Assembly (NCBI RefSeq): GCF_000519125.1
Contig: NZ_KI912582.1
Location: 248,001 to 312,000 of the forward strand
DNA: 64,000 bases
Reading direction: 5' to 3'
From: Desulfocurvus vexinensis DSM 17965
Lineage (GTDB): Bacteria; Desulfobacterota; Desulfovibrionia; Desulfovibrionales; Desulfovibrionaceae
The notes beneath the pieces were generated by a model. That model did not search any database. It was not told the DNA's origin and was given only the letters and a program-made list of their open reading frames with translations. Position numbers and translations under genes: made by a program. Numbering within the stretch: the stretch's first letter is position 1; each line of letters begins with the position of its first letter. This document shows positions 44,153 to 53,283 of the stretch, piece after piece.

Positions 44153-44777
44153 GGCCGGGGGGTCCCTCCTTGGAGGTGCCGAAGGTGTAGGCCGCGAAAC
44201 CGGAAACGGCGCCGAACATCCAGCCGAAGAACACGTCGCTGGGGTAGTGCTGGAACAGGTAGACCCGCGAGAAGCCCATGAGCGCGACGTACAGCCCCAG
44301 GGCCAGGGCCCAGCGCGCGCGCCCCAGCCACAGGGCCAGGGCCAGGCAGGAGCCGGTGATCTCCGCCGTGTGCCCCGAGGGCAGCGAGTGGAAGTAGGAG
44401 TCTAGGGTCATGGGCCGGTGCAGGGCGGTGAAAGCCTCGGGCCGCGGGCGGCCCAGGGCCATCTTGGTCAGATGCAGCAGGACCAGGCAGACGAGCACCT
44501 GGGCCACGACGTAGGCGATGACGAAGCGCCGGGAGCGGCGGTCCCGGTCGCGCAGGGCAAGCCCCAGGATGACCAGGAAGGGCAGGTACATGGCCTGGTT
44601 GCCCCAGTCGGTGAACAGGCGCACGGCCTTTTGCAGCACCAGGTGGGTGTTCTTGTGCTCCCGGAAGGCGAGCATGGCCTGGTCCTCGGAGCCGAAGATG
44701 CCCAGGACCAGGGCCAGCAGGCCCAGCAGGGGGAGGGAGACCAGCAGGAAATGCCCGGCCAGGGCGTTCGCGCGCAT
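44145..44777 (-). CDS. PAP2-family membrane phosphatase
   Basis: This 210-residue protein has six membrane segments and the complete PAP2 signature: KMALGRPRP, SLPSGHT and SRVYLFQHYPSDVFFG. It removes a phosphate from a lipid carrier such as undecaprenyl pyrophosphate or from lipid A. The following glycosyltransferase overlaps it by 8 bases. Its ATG lies 6 bases after a good -10 element and is preceded by CCCCCC, so no Shine-Dalgarno site exists (see findings). Confidence 0.9.
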   Translation of the reverse strand: MRANALAGHFLLVSLPLLGLLALVLGIFGSEDQAMLAFREHKNTHLVLQKAVRLFTDWGNQAMYLPFLVILGLALRDRDRRSRRFVIAYVVAQVLVCLVLLHLTKMALGRPRPEAFTALHRPMTLDSYFHSLPSGHTAEITGSCLALALWLGRARWALALGLYVALMGFSRVYLFQHYPSDVFFGWMFGAVSGFAAYTFGTSKEGPPGHG

Positions 44778-44783
44778 GGGGGG

Positions 44784-44812
44784 TCTATAGGATATTGGTA
44801 TCCCCCTGGCAA
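44784..44812 (-). promoter_or_regulatory. promoter abutting the PAP2 start codon
   Basis: On the minus strand TTGCCA (44812-44807), a 17-base spacer and TATAGA (44789-44784) end 6 bases before ATG 44777. The sequence between is CCCCCC. A transcript from here would begin at the start codon. Confidence 0.6.
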
Positions 44813-44946
44813 GGGCGGCGCCCCGGGCGCTTTTTGCGGGCCGAAAACAGGGGCTGCCTTTGCGGGCCGGATGGGCTATGCTGCCCTTGGCGGGCGCCCG
44901 CCGCGCGGGGGCGGGGGAGGCGTGTGCGTCCGGCCAGGGAGGATGG

Positions 44947-45591
44947 ATGGTCACAAGGATTCTTGCCGTGGCCCTGGCAGTTGCTGTTTTCTCCGGCCCG
45001 CAGGCCGGGGCCGAGCCCGTGGCCGCGCCCCGGGCCGGGCAGAGCGAGGTGCACAGGCCGCAGGGCGAGGAGCGCAAGCCGCAGAACGAGGTGCGCAAAC
45101 GACGGGACGAGATGCGCAAGCAGAAGGGTGCCTCCGCCAAGGCTGACCGGGGTGTGGAGTGCATGACCAGGGCCCGCCCCGGGGCCCCCGCGCCGGTGAC
45201 GGCCACGGTCTCGGCCTACAGTGCCGAGGAGACGGGCGGCGCGCGCACGGCCACGGGCCGCAAGCCGCGCCGGGGCATCGTGGCCGTCTCGCCCGACCTC
45301 TACGAGGCCGGATGGACCTTCGGGCGCGAGATCTGCGTGTCCGGCCACGGGGTCTTCGTCATCGGCGACCTCATGGGCGCGAAGAAGGCGAAGGCCGTGG
45401 ACATCTTTATGGACACGCGCGCCAAGGCCGTGCGCTTCGGGCGGCGCCATCTCCAGATCCGCCTGCTGCCCGTGGCCGGCGAGGCGGCTCCTGCCGCGTC
45501 TCCCGCGCCTCCCGCCCCCGCCGCCCCCGCAGCTCCGGCCGCCCCTGGCGCCCTCGCCCCTGCCGCCCCCGAGGCCGCCGCCGTTCCCTAG
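44947..45591 (+). CDS. 3D-domain secreted protein
   Basis: This 214-residue protein has a signal peptide (ILAVALAVAVFSGPQAGA), a highly charged linker (about 40-70) and a 3D domain (about 85-175): VSAYSAEETGGARTATGR, GIVAVSPDLYEAGWTFG, VFVIGDLMGAKKAKAVDIFMD and AVRFGRRHLQIRLL. A Pro/Ala-rich tail follows. 3D domains, named for three aspartates, are found in peptidoglycan-active proteins such as MltA and YabE relatives. Here the first aspartate is Ser in VAVSP; the other two remain. GGGAGG upstream of ATG 44947 decides the start; an ATG 29 codons earlier would not give a signal peptide. It is divergent from the PAP2 operon. Confidence 0.82.
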   Translation: MVTRILAVALAVAVFSGPQAGAEPVAAPRAGQSEVHRPQGEERKPQNEVRKRRDEMRKQKGASAKADRGVECMTRARPGAPAPVTATVSAYSAEETGGARTATGRKPRRGIVAVSPDLYEAGWTFGREICVSGHGVFVIGDLMGAKKAKAVDIFMDTRAKAVRFGRRHLQIRLLPVAGEAAPAASPAPPAPAAPAAPAAPGALAPAAPEAAAVP

Positions 45592-45622
45592 CGGGTCGTC
45601 GAAGAGCGCCACCTCCCTGGCT

Positions 45623-45712
45623 GCGCAACACTGGTGCGCCGCCAGGCGCGAAAAAATCCAAGCCCGCGCGTGACAAGACAGACGCGCGGGCTTGGATTTT
45701 TTGAGCAATGCC
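45623..45712. repeat. diverged intergenic repeat, copy B
   Basis: It begins GCGCAACAC, continues through a GGCGC-GAA block and ends TTTTTTGAGCAATGCC. This follows the same block order as 12341-12400. It contains the long hairpin described separately. Confidence 0.4.
45651..45702. terminator. very long perfect hairpin, bidirectional terminator
   Basis: A 21-bp perfect stem (45651-45671 with 45682-45702) has arms AAAAAATCC then AAGCCCGCGCGT, closing a 10-base loop GACAAGACAG. The A6/T6 ends give a T-run in both directions. It terminates the 3D gene and the convergent vanZ-like gene. Confidence 0.95.
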
Positions 45713-45852
45713 GTGGTTTGCTTGTGGGGGCGGCCTGCCGGCGGGCTGCCGCAGGGGGTGCGCCCGGCGGCGCGCCAGGGGCCTGGGCCCGGCGCGCGGC
45801 GCGGCGGATGCGCGGGCCGTCCGGCGTCCCCCTTGCCGGGGCGGGCCGCCAG

Positions 45853-46257
45853 CTAGCGGCGGGGCGCTCCCCGCCCCAGGGCCTCGGCCATGCGCCGGTC
45901 GTGCTCGCGGATCTTGAGCTGGTGCCCGACCAGCACCCCCAGGCAGACCCCCAGCAGATTCACGCCGATGTCGCCCAGCGACGGCGCGCGCCCGGGCACC
46001 AGGGCCTGGGCCACCTCCAGCACCGCACCGTAGAGGATCATGCCCCAGGCCCAGGTGAAGGCCGGGCCGCGTTGCAAAAAGGCCCGCAGGGCCAGGGCCG
46101 CCAGCCAGGCGTAGGCCAGGCCCTGGGCCGCCAGGTCCGCCCCGGGCAGGAGCCGGGCCCCGGCCACGGCCTTGGGCCAGGGCAGCAGGGTGGCGGCGGC
46201 CACAAAGGCCAGGGAGGCGATCCACAGGGCCAGCAGGGCAGGTCGGACGGTGCGCAT
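45853..46257 (-). CDS. VanZ-family membrane protein
   Basis: This 134-residue protein has four membrane helices and VanZ-like features: an early LLPWPK motif, a DLAAQGLAYAWLAAL segment, GMILYGAVLEVAQAL, and APSLGDIGVNLLGVCLGV. VanZ homologues alter cell-surface permeability or glycopeptide resistance, but most, like this one, have no assigned role. It is a single gene between the long hairpin and the Maf gene. Confidence 0.85.
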   Translation of the reverse strand: MRTVRPALLALWIASLAFVAAATLLPWPKAVAGARLLPGADLAAQGLAYAWLAALALRAFLQRGPAFTWAWGMILYGAVLEVAQALVPGRAPSLGDIGVNLLGVCLGVLVGHQLKIREHDRRMAEALGRGAPRR

Positions 46258-46394
46258 GAGCGGGTGGTACTCCTTCCGGCCCCCGGGTGCAAGGCCGGGC
46301 CCGGGCGGCGGCCATGGCCGCAAAACGCACCGGCCCGGGGCGCCACCTCGCCCCGGGCCGTGAAGGAAGGAAACCGGGAAAGCGTTTCGGGCCG

Positions 46395-48173
46395 TCAGGC
46401 CGCCCGCAGGGGCACGTCCGCGCCCAGGGCGCGGTCGATCTCGCGGACCTTGGCCAGGGCGCGTTCCAGGATGCGCCGCACCTGGGAGAACTCGCCCGGG
46501 GCGTGGCCCGTGCTCAGGCGCGCCAGGCCGGCCAGGTCAATGACTTCGTTGTAGAGATAGGGCGTGTACAGCGGATCCTGTTTGAGGAACAGCAGCACCT
46601 GCTCCAGGGTCTGGCGGATGTCGGCCTGCCGGGCGCCCGCCTTGGCGTAGAGCTTGCCCAGGCGCTTTTGCACCGCCCGCAGGGACGCGCCCCACTGCCG
46701 GGCCCGGGGCTGGAACACCGGCACGGGCCGGGGGCGGGCGGCGCGGTGCAGGGCGGCCTGGAAGCGCTCCAGGGCCCCGGGCTCGGAGTGCAGCAGCCCG
46801 CGCGCGGCCACCTCGTCCGGGCCGAGCACTTCGGCCCCGGCCAGGGGCAGGCCCCCGCCGTAGACGTTGTGCACCGGGATGCCCAGGCGGGCGATGTCGG
46901 CCTCCATGTCGCGCTGGGCCGTGATGTAGGACATGGTGGAGATGATTTCCTCGCCCGCGAGGTTCTTCAGGCGCATGTGGCGCTCGGGGTCGAAGGCGCG
47001 CACGGGCAGCTGGGCGTGGTGCCCGGCGACGTGCGAGCGCTGGCCGGACCACGCGAAATCCTGGCCGACCAGGGTCACCCGCGCCGCGCCGCACCAGGCC
47101 AGCAGGCGCAGCAGCGCCACACTGACGTTGCCGCCCGCGTCCAGCACGGGCTCGCGGTCGCGCATCAAAAAGGTCGCCAGCCCGCCCAGGGTCCACATGG
47201 GGATGGCCGGGCCCGGGTAGCGCTCCACCACCTCGGGGCGGACCTTGGTGGAATAGATGAACGGGATATTCGCGGCCCAGTCGCGGTCCAGGCGGTCGAA
47301 GACCTGGACGATGCCCGGGCTGTAGTCGATGGCCATGCACAGGTCGGGGGTGATGCCCAGGGCCCGGGCGGCGGGCAGGGTTTGCAGCGCGGTGACGGTC
47401 AGCGCGCCCTCGGCCAGGGGCGCCAGGCGCGGCCCCAGCTCGGCCAGGGACGGCCCGGCGCCCACCACCAGCCCGGCCACGCCCAGGGCCGCGCCCTGCA
47501 GGGGGGCGATGCTGCCCCGGGCGAAGGCCGCGCGGAAGTTGCCGATCTCGTTGCCGACCATCACATCCTGCATCCGGCGCAGGGTGGCCAGCTCGATGCT
47601 CACGTTTTCCACTGTCTTCTGGACGAGGCTGGCCGTGCGCGCGTATTCGGGGCCGAGCTGCTGGCTGGGCATGTCGGCGCGGAAATGGATGGCCCCGTGG
47701 ATGAAGCGCAGGTCCTGGCGGCCTAGGGCCTCCCAGATGCTCTGGGCGTCGGGGGCCACGAATTCCAGGCGGCCCTGCTCGATGAACGGGCGGTAGTCGG
47801 TCATGCCCAGGCACAGGGCGAGCATCTCCGGGCGCGGCTCGACCACGGCCACGGCGTGCAGGGCGGGGTGCGTGGTCAGCACGTGGTTCAGCCCGTAGCC
47901 CAGGTTGCAGCCGACGATGACCGTGGCCCCGCGCGCCGGGCGCGCGCCGGGCGCCAGCTGCCAGGAGCGGTAGAACATCTGCGGCGGCACCGCGCCGAAC
48001 AGCGTGCCCCCGCCGCCGGGCAGGGGCAGGTCGCGCAGGCCGAAGGCATTGACGCGCAGTTGCTTTTCCAGGGCGTTCAGGTCAAGATTCCGCCCGCCGA
48101 GCCAGGGCGCGGCGGAGTGCCCGCGCCGGGTCATCGCTTCCAGGTTCGGTCGCAGGAATTGCAGCAGTTCCAT
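46395..48173 (-). CDS. Motility accessory factor Maf / DUF115 protein
   Basis: This 592-residue protein carries the DUF115 (MptE-like) domain. A first Rossmann-like part, VIVGCNLGYGLNHVLTTHP, is followed by the family core VVGAGPSLAELGPRL (about 240), ALGITPDLCMAIDY, and WTLGGLATFLM...GGNVSVALLRLLAWCG. It ends with a helical C-terminal region. Maf proteins attach nonulosonic sugars to flagellin or control motility; archaeal homologues make pterin pyrophosphate. Flagellin glycosylation is the likelier role here but no flagellar gene is nearby. ATG 48173 is chosen by homology; upstream in-frame starts read through the divergent cysteine synthase leader. Confidence 0.85.
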   Translation of the reverse strand: MELLQFLRPNLEAMTRRGHSAAPWLGGRNLDLNALEKQLRVNAFGLRDLPLPGGGGTLFGAVPPQMFYRSWQLAPGARPARGATVIVGCNLGYGLNHVLTTHPALHAVAVVEPRPEMLALCLGMTDYRPFIEQGRLEFVAPDAQSIWEALGRQDLRFIHGAIHFRADMPSQQLGPEYARTASLVQKTVENVSIELATLRRMQDVMVGNEIGNFRAAFARGSIAPLQGAALGVAGLVVGAGPSLAELGPRLAPLAEGALTVTALQTLPAARALGITPDLCMAIDYSPGIVQVFDRLDRDWAANIPFIYSTKVRPEVVERYPGPAIPMWTLGGLATFLMRDREPVLDAGGNVSVALLRLLAWCGAARVTLVGQDFAWSGQRSHVAGHHAQLPVRAFDPERHMRLKNLAGEEIISTMSYITAQRDMEADIARLGIPVHNVYGGGLPLAGAEVLGPDEVAARGLLHSEPGALERFQAALHRAARPRPVPVFQPRARQWGASLRAVQKRLGKLYAKAGARQADIRQTLEQVLLFLKQDPLYTPYLYNEVIDLAGLARLSTGHAPGEFSQVRRILERALAKVREIDRALGADVPLRAA

Positions 48174-48331
48174 GCCGTGCTCCGGGCTGTGGTGGTGGCG
48201 TGCCGCCCCGCCTCCGAAGCGGGGCCCGCCGTGGAAATGCAAGGACCCTGCCACCCCGGCCCCGGCGTGCGCCGGGGGTGGGCCCCCGGGGTCGCCATGG
48301 CTCCATCTGGTTGCAATCCAAGGGAATCGCC

Positions 48332-50659
48332 ATGATCTATTCGAGCGTTCTTGAGCTGTCCGGCAACACCCCGCTGGTGGCGCTGTCGCGCATCGGGGCC
48401 GGAAACGGCGTCAGGATTTTGGCCAAGATCGAGTCCGGCAATCCCGGCGGGTCCATCAAGGACCGCGTGGCCCTGGCCATGATCCGCGCCGCCGAGGCCA
48501 GCGGCGAGCTGACCCCGGACAAGACCATCATCGAGGCCACCAGCGGCAACACCGGCATCGGCCTGGCCATGGTCTGCGCCGTGCGCGGCTACCGCTTGAA
48601 GCTGCTCATGCCCGACACCGCCTCGCAGGAGCGCAGGCGCATCATGCGCGCCTACGGCGCCGAGATCGTGCTCACCGAGGGCCGCCTGGGCACCGACGGG
48701 GCCATCGAGGAGGCCTACCGCCTGGCCCGCGAGGAGCCGCAGCGCTACGTGCTCATGGACCAGTTCAACAACCCCGCCAGCATCCAGGCCCACTACGAGG
48801 GCACGGGCCGCGAAATCTGGGAGCAGACCGGCGGGGAAGTGACCCATGTCGTGGTCGCCCTGGGCACCTCGGGCACGGCCATGGGCTGCGTCAAGCGCCT
48901 CAAGGAGTGCTCGCGCCAGGTGGAGGTGGTGGCCGTGGAGCCCTATCCGCGCCACAAGATCCAGGGCCTGAAGAACATGCAGGAGTCCTACCCGCCGGGC
49001 ATCTTCAACAAGCATCTCCTGGACCGCATCGTGCGCGTGGAGGACGAGGCGGCCTTCGCCATGTGCCGCAGGCTGGCCCGCGAGGAGGGCATCCTGGCGG
49101 GCATGAGCTCCGGCGCGGCCCTGGCCGGGGCCCTCAAGATCGCCGCCGAGCTGGACCAGGGGCTGGTGGTGGTCATCTTCCCCGACGGCGGCGAGCGCTA
49201 CCTGTCCACGCCGCTGTTCGCCCCGCCCGCCGAGCGCGGGCCGCACCTGCGCTGCGTCGCGGGCGGCGAGGTGCGCCTGGCGCCCCAGGGCCGGCCCATG
49301 GGCCTGTACACCGTCGGCCCCAGCCTGGACCGCTGGGACGACCCCGAATTCTGGCGCCGCCTGGTGCTGCTGGACGTGCTGGGCCGCAGCCTGGAGGCCG
49401 ATGGCGGGCAGGTGCGCCTGGGCGCCGGGCTGGCGGACATGGACGACCGGACCCTGGCCGGGGCCCGCGCCGCCGGGATGCGCCGGGCGGCCTTTGCCGC
49501 CGGGGTGCGCACGGCCATGCTGGCCCGCGCGGCGGACCTGGGCCTGGCCGGGCGCGTGGAGCTGCCCCTGGCCGGGGAGTGCGCCGAGGCCTGCACGGCC
49601 CTGGCCGAGCGCCTGCTCTCGCGCGGGCTGGCCTACGAGAAGCTGCGCAGCGTCTACTTCGACGTGCTGCGCGACCCGGACTACGGGCGCATGGGTCAGA
49701 TGGACATGGACCACCTCTCCCTGGGCAAGACCGTGGACCTGGCCGACTACGTCAAGGCCAACCCCCAGGACTTCACCCTGCTCAAGCGCGCCACCCTGCA
49801 GGACATCAAGGAAGGCGAGTTCTGGCCCACGCGCTGGGGCAACGTGCGCCCGAGCTGGTTCATGCAGATGGCTGTGGCCGCCCTGGCCGCAGGGCCGGGC
49901 CCGGCGGTGTTCTGGGGCGGCGAGGCGCACCGCTTCCCGCACCTGGAAAACCTGCGGGCCATCTGGGCCAGCGGGGCCGACTGCGCGCCGCTGGCCTGGG
50001 TCGTGTCCCAGCCCGTGGGCGGGCCCGAGGGCGGGGCCGAGGGCGGCATCGGCGCGGCCAGCCTGGGCGCGCTGCTGGAGCGGGGCACCCCGGCGGCGGC
50101 CCTGCGCCTGTGGCTGTTGTCGGCCAGCTACCACAAGCCCCTGGATTTTTCGCGCGCCACCCTGGACATGTGGGCCCGCAACCAGCGCACGGTGCAGGAC
50201 CTGGCCGCGTTGCTGGCCGCCCTGCCCGGGGACGCGCCGGGCGAGCCAGGCCCGGCAGTGGCCCAGCTGCTGGTGGAGGTCAAGGGCGCCCTGCGCGAGG
50301 CCCTGGACCAGGATCTGGCCCTGTACGCCTTCTGGCCGGTGCTGCTGCGCTTCTGCCGCGAGGTCAAGAAGCTTGCGGCCGCCGGGCGGCTGGCCCCCGC
50401 CGAGGCCGCAGCCTGCCGCGCGCGCCTGGACGAACTGGACGCCCGGCTGGGCATCCTCGACCGCGCGGCCCTGCCCCTGGCCCCGCAGCAGTGGCCTGCC
50501 GAGGCGGCGGACATGGTCGCCCGGCGCGAGGCCGCGCGGGCCGCGCGCGACTACGCCGGGGCCGACGCCCTGCGCGACGGGCTGGCGGCCCTGGGCTACA
50601 CGGTGGAGGACGCCCCGGGCGGGCCGAGGCTCTACGCCGCGCCCCGGGCCCGGGGCTGA
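48332..50659 (+). CDS. Cysteine synthase fused to a pseudo-cysteinyl-tRNA synthetase
   Basis: This 775-residue protein has two parts. Residues 1-300 are a cysteine synthase: PLP Lys43 in SIKDRVA, TSGNTG (70-75), ALGTSGTAMG and GMSSGAA. They should make cysteine from O-acetylserine (or phosphoserine) and sulfide. Residues about 310-775 follow the order of a complete cysteinyl-tRNA synthetase: MGLYTVGP, ADMDDRTLAGARAAG, VYFDVLRDPDYGRMG, NPQDFTLLKR, WGNVRPSW, FPHLEN, LRLWLLSASYHKPLDFS and the C-terminal GADALRDGLAALGY. The catalytic marks are gone: no HIGH, no KMSKS, and two zinc cysteines (YVCGP, WHIEC) replaced by Val and Phe. ATG 48332 has AAGGGA upstream. A regulatory, tRNA- or cysteine-sensing role is inferred. 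Confidence 0.88.
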   Translation: MIYSSVLELSGNTPLVALSRIGAGNGVRILAKIESGNPGGSIKDRVALAMIRAAEASGELTPDKTIIEATSGNTGIGLAMVCAVRGYRLKLLMPDTASQERRRIMRAYGAEIVLTEGRLGTDGAIEEAYRLAREEPQRYVLMDQFNNPASIQAHYEGTGREIWEQTGGEVTHVVVALGTSGTAMGCVKRLKECSRQVEVVAVEPYPRHKIQGLKNMQESYPPGIFNKHLLDRIVRVEDEAAFAMCRRLAREEGILAGMSSGAALAGALKIAAELDQGLVVVIFPDGGERYLSTPLFAPPAERGPHLRCVAGGEVRLAPQGRPMGLYTVGPSLDRWDDPEFWRRLVLLDVLGRSLEADGGQVRLGAGLADMDDRTLAGARAAGMRRAAFAAGVRTAMLARAADLGLAGRVELPLAGECAEACTALAERLLSRGLAYEKLRSVYFDVLRDPDYGRMGQMDMDHLSLGKTVDLADYVKANPQDFTLLKRATLQDIKEGEFWPTRWGNVRPSWFMQMAVAALAAGPGPAVFWGGEAHRFPHLENLRAIWASGADCAPLAWVVSQPVGGPEGGAEGGIGAASLGALLERGTPAAALRLWLLSASYHKPLDFSRATLDMWARNQRTVQDLAALLAALPGDAPGEPGPAVAQLLVEVKGALREALDQDLALYAFWPVLLRFCREVKKLAAAGRLAPAEAAACRARLDELDARLGILDRAALPLAPQQWPAEAADMVARREAARAARDYAGADALRDGLAALGYTVEDAPGGPRLYAAPRARG

Positions 50660-50787
50660 GGCGCCTCACCGGGGGGCATTGGGGTTCTTGCCCCGCGCCG
50701 CGTGCCGTGGGCGCCGCGCGGGGTTTGCCTTGCACGGGCAAGGCGCGTATGGGAAGGATGCGTCACCGCACCGCTGCCGGGGGTTCC

Positions 50788-53178
50788 ATGGTCAAGGACG
50801 GATCGCGCGACATCATCAGGGCCCACGCCCTGTCCGATGCCCTGAGGGAGCTGGAGGAGGCCTGCCTTGCCGGAGACCTGGGGCCGGAGGAATTCCTGCA
50901 CCGGGCCGACGGGGAGCTGACGCGCCTGCGCGAGCTGTTGGCCCAGGCCCCCGCGCCGGGGGCGTCCGGCTCCGGGGAGCGGGTCTGCCGGGCCCAGGCC
51001 CGGGAGCTGGACAGCTTCAGGAAGCAGCTGGCCGCCGAACTGGCGGTCATCCGCACCGCCTATGCCGAGGCCCAGCCCCTGCCGCCGCTGGGCGCCGACC
51101 CCCTGGCCCCCGGGCCGGACGTGCCGGGCGACGGCTTCGGGTCCGCCGCCGGGCGGCCCACGCGGGGCGCGGCTTCCGGCGGATTGGCGCCGGGCCTGGA
51201 GCTGGAAGACGACGACCGCCTGGGCCCCGCTGGGCCCGCAGCCGCGCCGGGGGCCGGGCCTGCCTTCGGCCCTGCCCTGGATTTTTCGCTGGAGCTGGAG
51301 CCGGACGCCGCCCCCGGCCCGGCCACGCCGCCCCCGGCCGCGCAACCCGCCCGCAGACTGGACGCCATCCCGGACCTGGGCCTGGAGCTGGAAACCGATC
51401 CGGGCGCCCATGCCAAGCCGATCCGCCGGGTCAGCCTGGATGACGACATCCCCGCACCCGCGCCCGCGTCCGCGCCGGGCCGTGCGCCTGAGCCCAGGCC
51501 GGAGCCCGGCCTGGGGTTCGGCCTGGAGCCGGACGCCGCCCCCGGGCCCGCGCCGTCACCGGGCGCCGCTGCGGACCGTGGGCCCGGTGCGGGCAGGGTG
51601 CCGGATGCGGAGCCGGACGCCTTCCCCGGCCCGGAGTCCCTTGCGGACCGGGAGCCGGAACCCGACCGCGATTTTGCCCCGGAGTTTGCCCCGCCTGCCT
51701 TCACCCCCGATTTCGCTCCGGACCTCGCGCCGGAGGCTGGCCCGGACGACGACCAGGACCTCGATCAGGATCTCGGCCCGGCCTTCGGCCTGCCGCCGCT
51801 CCCGGCCTGGGCGCCGCCGGAGCATGAGGCCCCTGGGGCCGCCGCGGCCCGGACCCTGGCCCCGGGGCCGCAGCCCGCAAGCCCGGCCTTCGGGTCGTGG
51901 GCCGGGGACGATGCGGCCCCCGCGCCCCTGGCGCCCGGCGGGTCCTGCCCGATCCCGGGGCTCAGGGCCGTCCTGGCGGACGACGAACCCGGCGACGACG
52001 AGGAGCCCCTGACTCTTGGGGCGCCCGTGGCCGCCGCCCCTGGCCCGGACCCGGACCAGGAGGTCAGCCGCCCGCCCCGGGGCCTGGACCTGCTGTGGGA
52101 CGCGGACCTGCCGGACGGGCCGGACGGGCCGCAGCCCGGCTCGGTTTCTGGCCCAGCGTTTGGCCCGGACTCCGGCCTGGACGCGGAGGAGGCTTCCGGC
52201 CTTGTGCCGCCTTTGGGGCGCCGGGCGGGCGCCCGGCCCGCCGAGCAGGCCCCGGCCCCCGGCGGCACCCTGCCCCAGGGCATCCTGCGCGCCCTGCACC
52301 ACGCCGGGGCGGAGCCCGGGCCCGCCCCGCAGGGCGGCTCCGGCCTGCTGCGGCCCCGGCCCGCGGGCACGGCGGGGATACCCAGCCTGCGCCGCCCGGC
52401 TTCCGAAGGCGCGGCGCCCCCGGCCCCGGGCCGCACGCCCGGCGCGGGCGTGCCCAGCCTGCGCCGTCCGGCCCCTGCGGATGCGGCGCCCCCGGCCCCC
52501 AGGCCGTCCGGTGCTCCGGCTCCCGGCCCGGCCAAGGGCCCGGCCACGAGCCCGGCCACAGGCCCGGCCAAGGGCCCGGCCAAAGGCCTGCGCCTGCCGC
52601 AGGACGACGCGCCCCCGCCCGCCCGGCGTGCGGCGCCGCTGGTCAAGGCCCCGGTCAAGTCCCGGGTCATCGTCACGGGCTCCGCCACCTGGGAGACCAC
52701 CGACGACGACATGGCCCTGCAGATGTTCGTGCCCGGCAGCCAGCTGGACATGGCCCGGCCCGCCAGTGCGGCGGAGCAGCTGCTGGGCGCCGTGGGGCGG
52801 ACCCCCGAGGGTGAGGTGGCCCGCCAACGCCTGGCGCGCATGACCCGCGACGCCCGCCAGCCGCGCAAGAGCCCCGGCGGGGCGGCGGTCATTTCGCTGT
52901 TCATGGCCGGGGCGGGGCTGCTCTATACGGGCAGCACCGTGCTGGGCGTGCTTTTGTCCCTGGTGCATGTGGTCTGCGCGGCGGTGGTCTTCCTGACCCA
53001 GAGCCCCCTGGCCGTGGGCGGCATGGGCGCCTCCAGCCTGCTGGGGGCCTGGCTGGCCTGGTGCCAGGCCCGGGAGCTCAACGCCCAGGAGCTGGCCCGG
53101 CGCGAGGCCGAGAGCCTGGCCCCGGTCATGGGCGCCTCCCGCGAGACCAGCCTCACCGAACGCGACCTGCACCTGTAG
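50788..53178 (+). CDS. Long disordered protein with C-terminal membrane pair, unknown function
   Basis: I do not recognise this protein of about 796 residues. A short helical N-terminus (ALSDALRELEEACLAGDLGPEEFLHRADGELTRLREL) is followed by about 550 residues rich in Pro, Ala, Gly, Asp and Glu with no fold, including FAPEFAPPAFTPDFAPDLAPE. It contains two copies of PSLRRPA about 30 residues apart and a Lys/Gly/Pro/Ala repeat (AKGPATSPATGPAKGPAKG). Near the end come a compact TGSATWETTDDD segment and two or three membrane helices (about 700-765). Such a build suits a scaffold tethered to the membrane. The start is uncertain: ATG at 50749, 50758 and 50788 are all in frame. It sits 128 bases after the cysteine synthase fusion. 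Confidence 0.65.
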   Translation: MVKDGSRDIIRAHALSDALRELEEACLAGDLGPEEFLHRADGELTRLRELLAQAPAPGASGSGERVCRAQARELDSFRKQLAAELAVIRTAYAEAQPLPPLGADPLAPGPDVPGDGFGSAAGRPTRGAASGGLAPGLELEDDDRLGPAGPAAAPGAGPAFGPALDFSLELEPDAAPGPATPPPAAQPARRLDAIPDLGLELETDPGAHAKPIRRVSLDDDIPAPAPASAPGRAPEPRPEPGLGFGLEPDAAPGPAPSPGAAADRGPGAGRVPDAEPDAFPGPESLADREPEPDRDFAPEFAPPAFTPDFAPDLAPEAGPDDDQDLDQDLGPAFGLPPLPAWAPPEHEAPGAAAARTLAPGPQPASPAFGSWAGDDAAPAPLAPGGSCPIPGLRAVLADDEPGDDEEPLTLGAPVAAAPGPDPDQEVSRPPRGLDLLWDADLPDGPDGPQPGSVSGPAFGPDSGLDAEEASGLVPPLGRRAGARPAEQAPAPGGTLPQGILRALHHAGAEPGPAPQGGSGLLRPRPAGTAGIPSLRRPASEGAAPPAPGRTPGAGVPSLRRPAPADAAPPAPRPSGAPAPGPAKGPATSPATGPAKGPAKGLRLPQDDAPPPARRAAPLVKAPVKSRVIVTGSATWETTDDDMALQMFVPGSQLDMARPASAAEQLLGAVGRTPEGEVARQRLARMTRDARQPRKSPGGAAVISLFMAGAGLLYTGSTVLGVLLSLVHVVCAAVVFLTQSPLAVGGMGASSLLGAWLAWCQARELNAQELARREAESLAPVMGASRETSLTERDLHL

Positions 53179-53200
53179 CCGGGCGTGTGGCCCAACGCGC

Positions 53201-53234
53201 GGGGCCCCGGGGGAATCGCTTCCCCCGGGGCCCC
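53201..53234. terminator. G/C-rich hairpin between convergent genes
   Basis: A perfect 15-bp stem (53201-53215 with 53220-53234, arms GGGGCCCCGGGGGAA) closes a TCGC loop between the stop of the disordered protein and the stop of the sigma-54 activator. No T-run follows on either strand, so it may block or stabilise transcript ends rather than act as a classical terminator. Confidence 0.6.
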
Positions 53235-53283
53235 CTGGCGTCGGGCTCCTGGCCCGGCGCGCAGCCGCCGGCACCCGGCGCGG

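Noticed and set aside
44860-44946. Earlier start for the 3D-domain protein
   Set aside because: It would put 29 charged or Gly-rich residues before a clean signal peptide. GGGAGG sits just before ATG 44947 instead.
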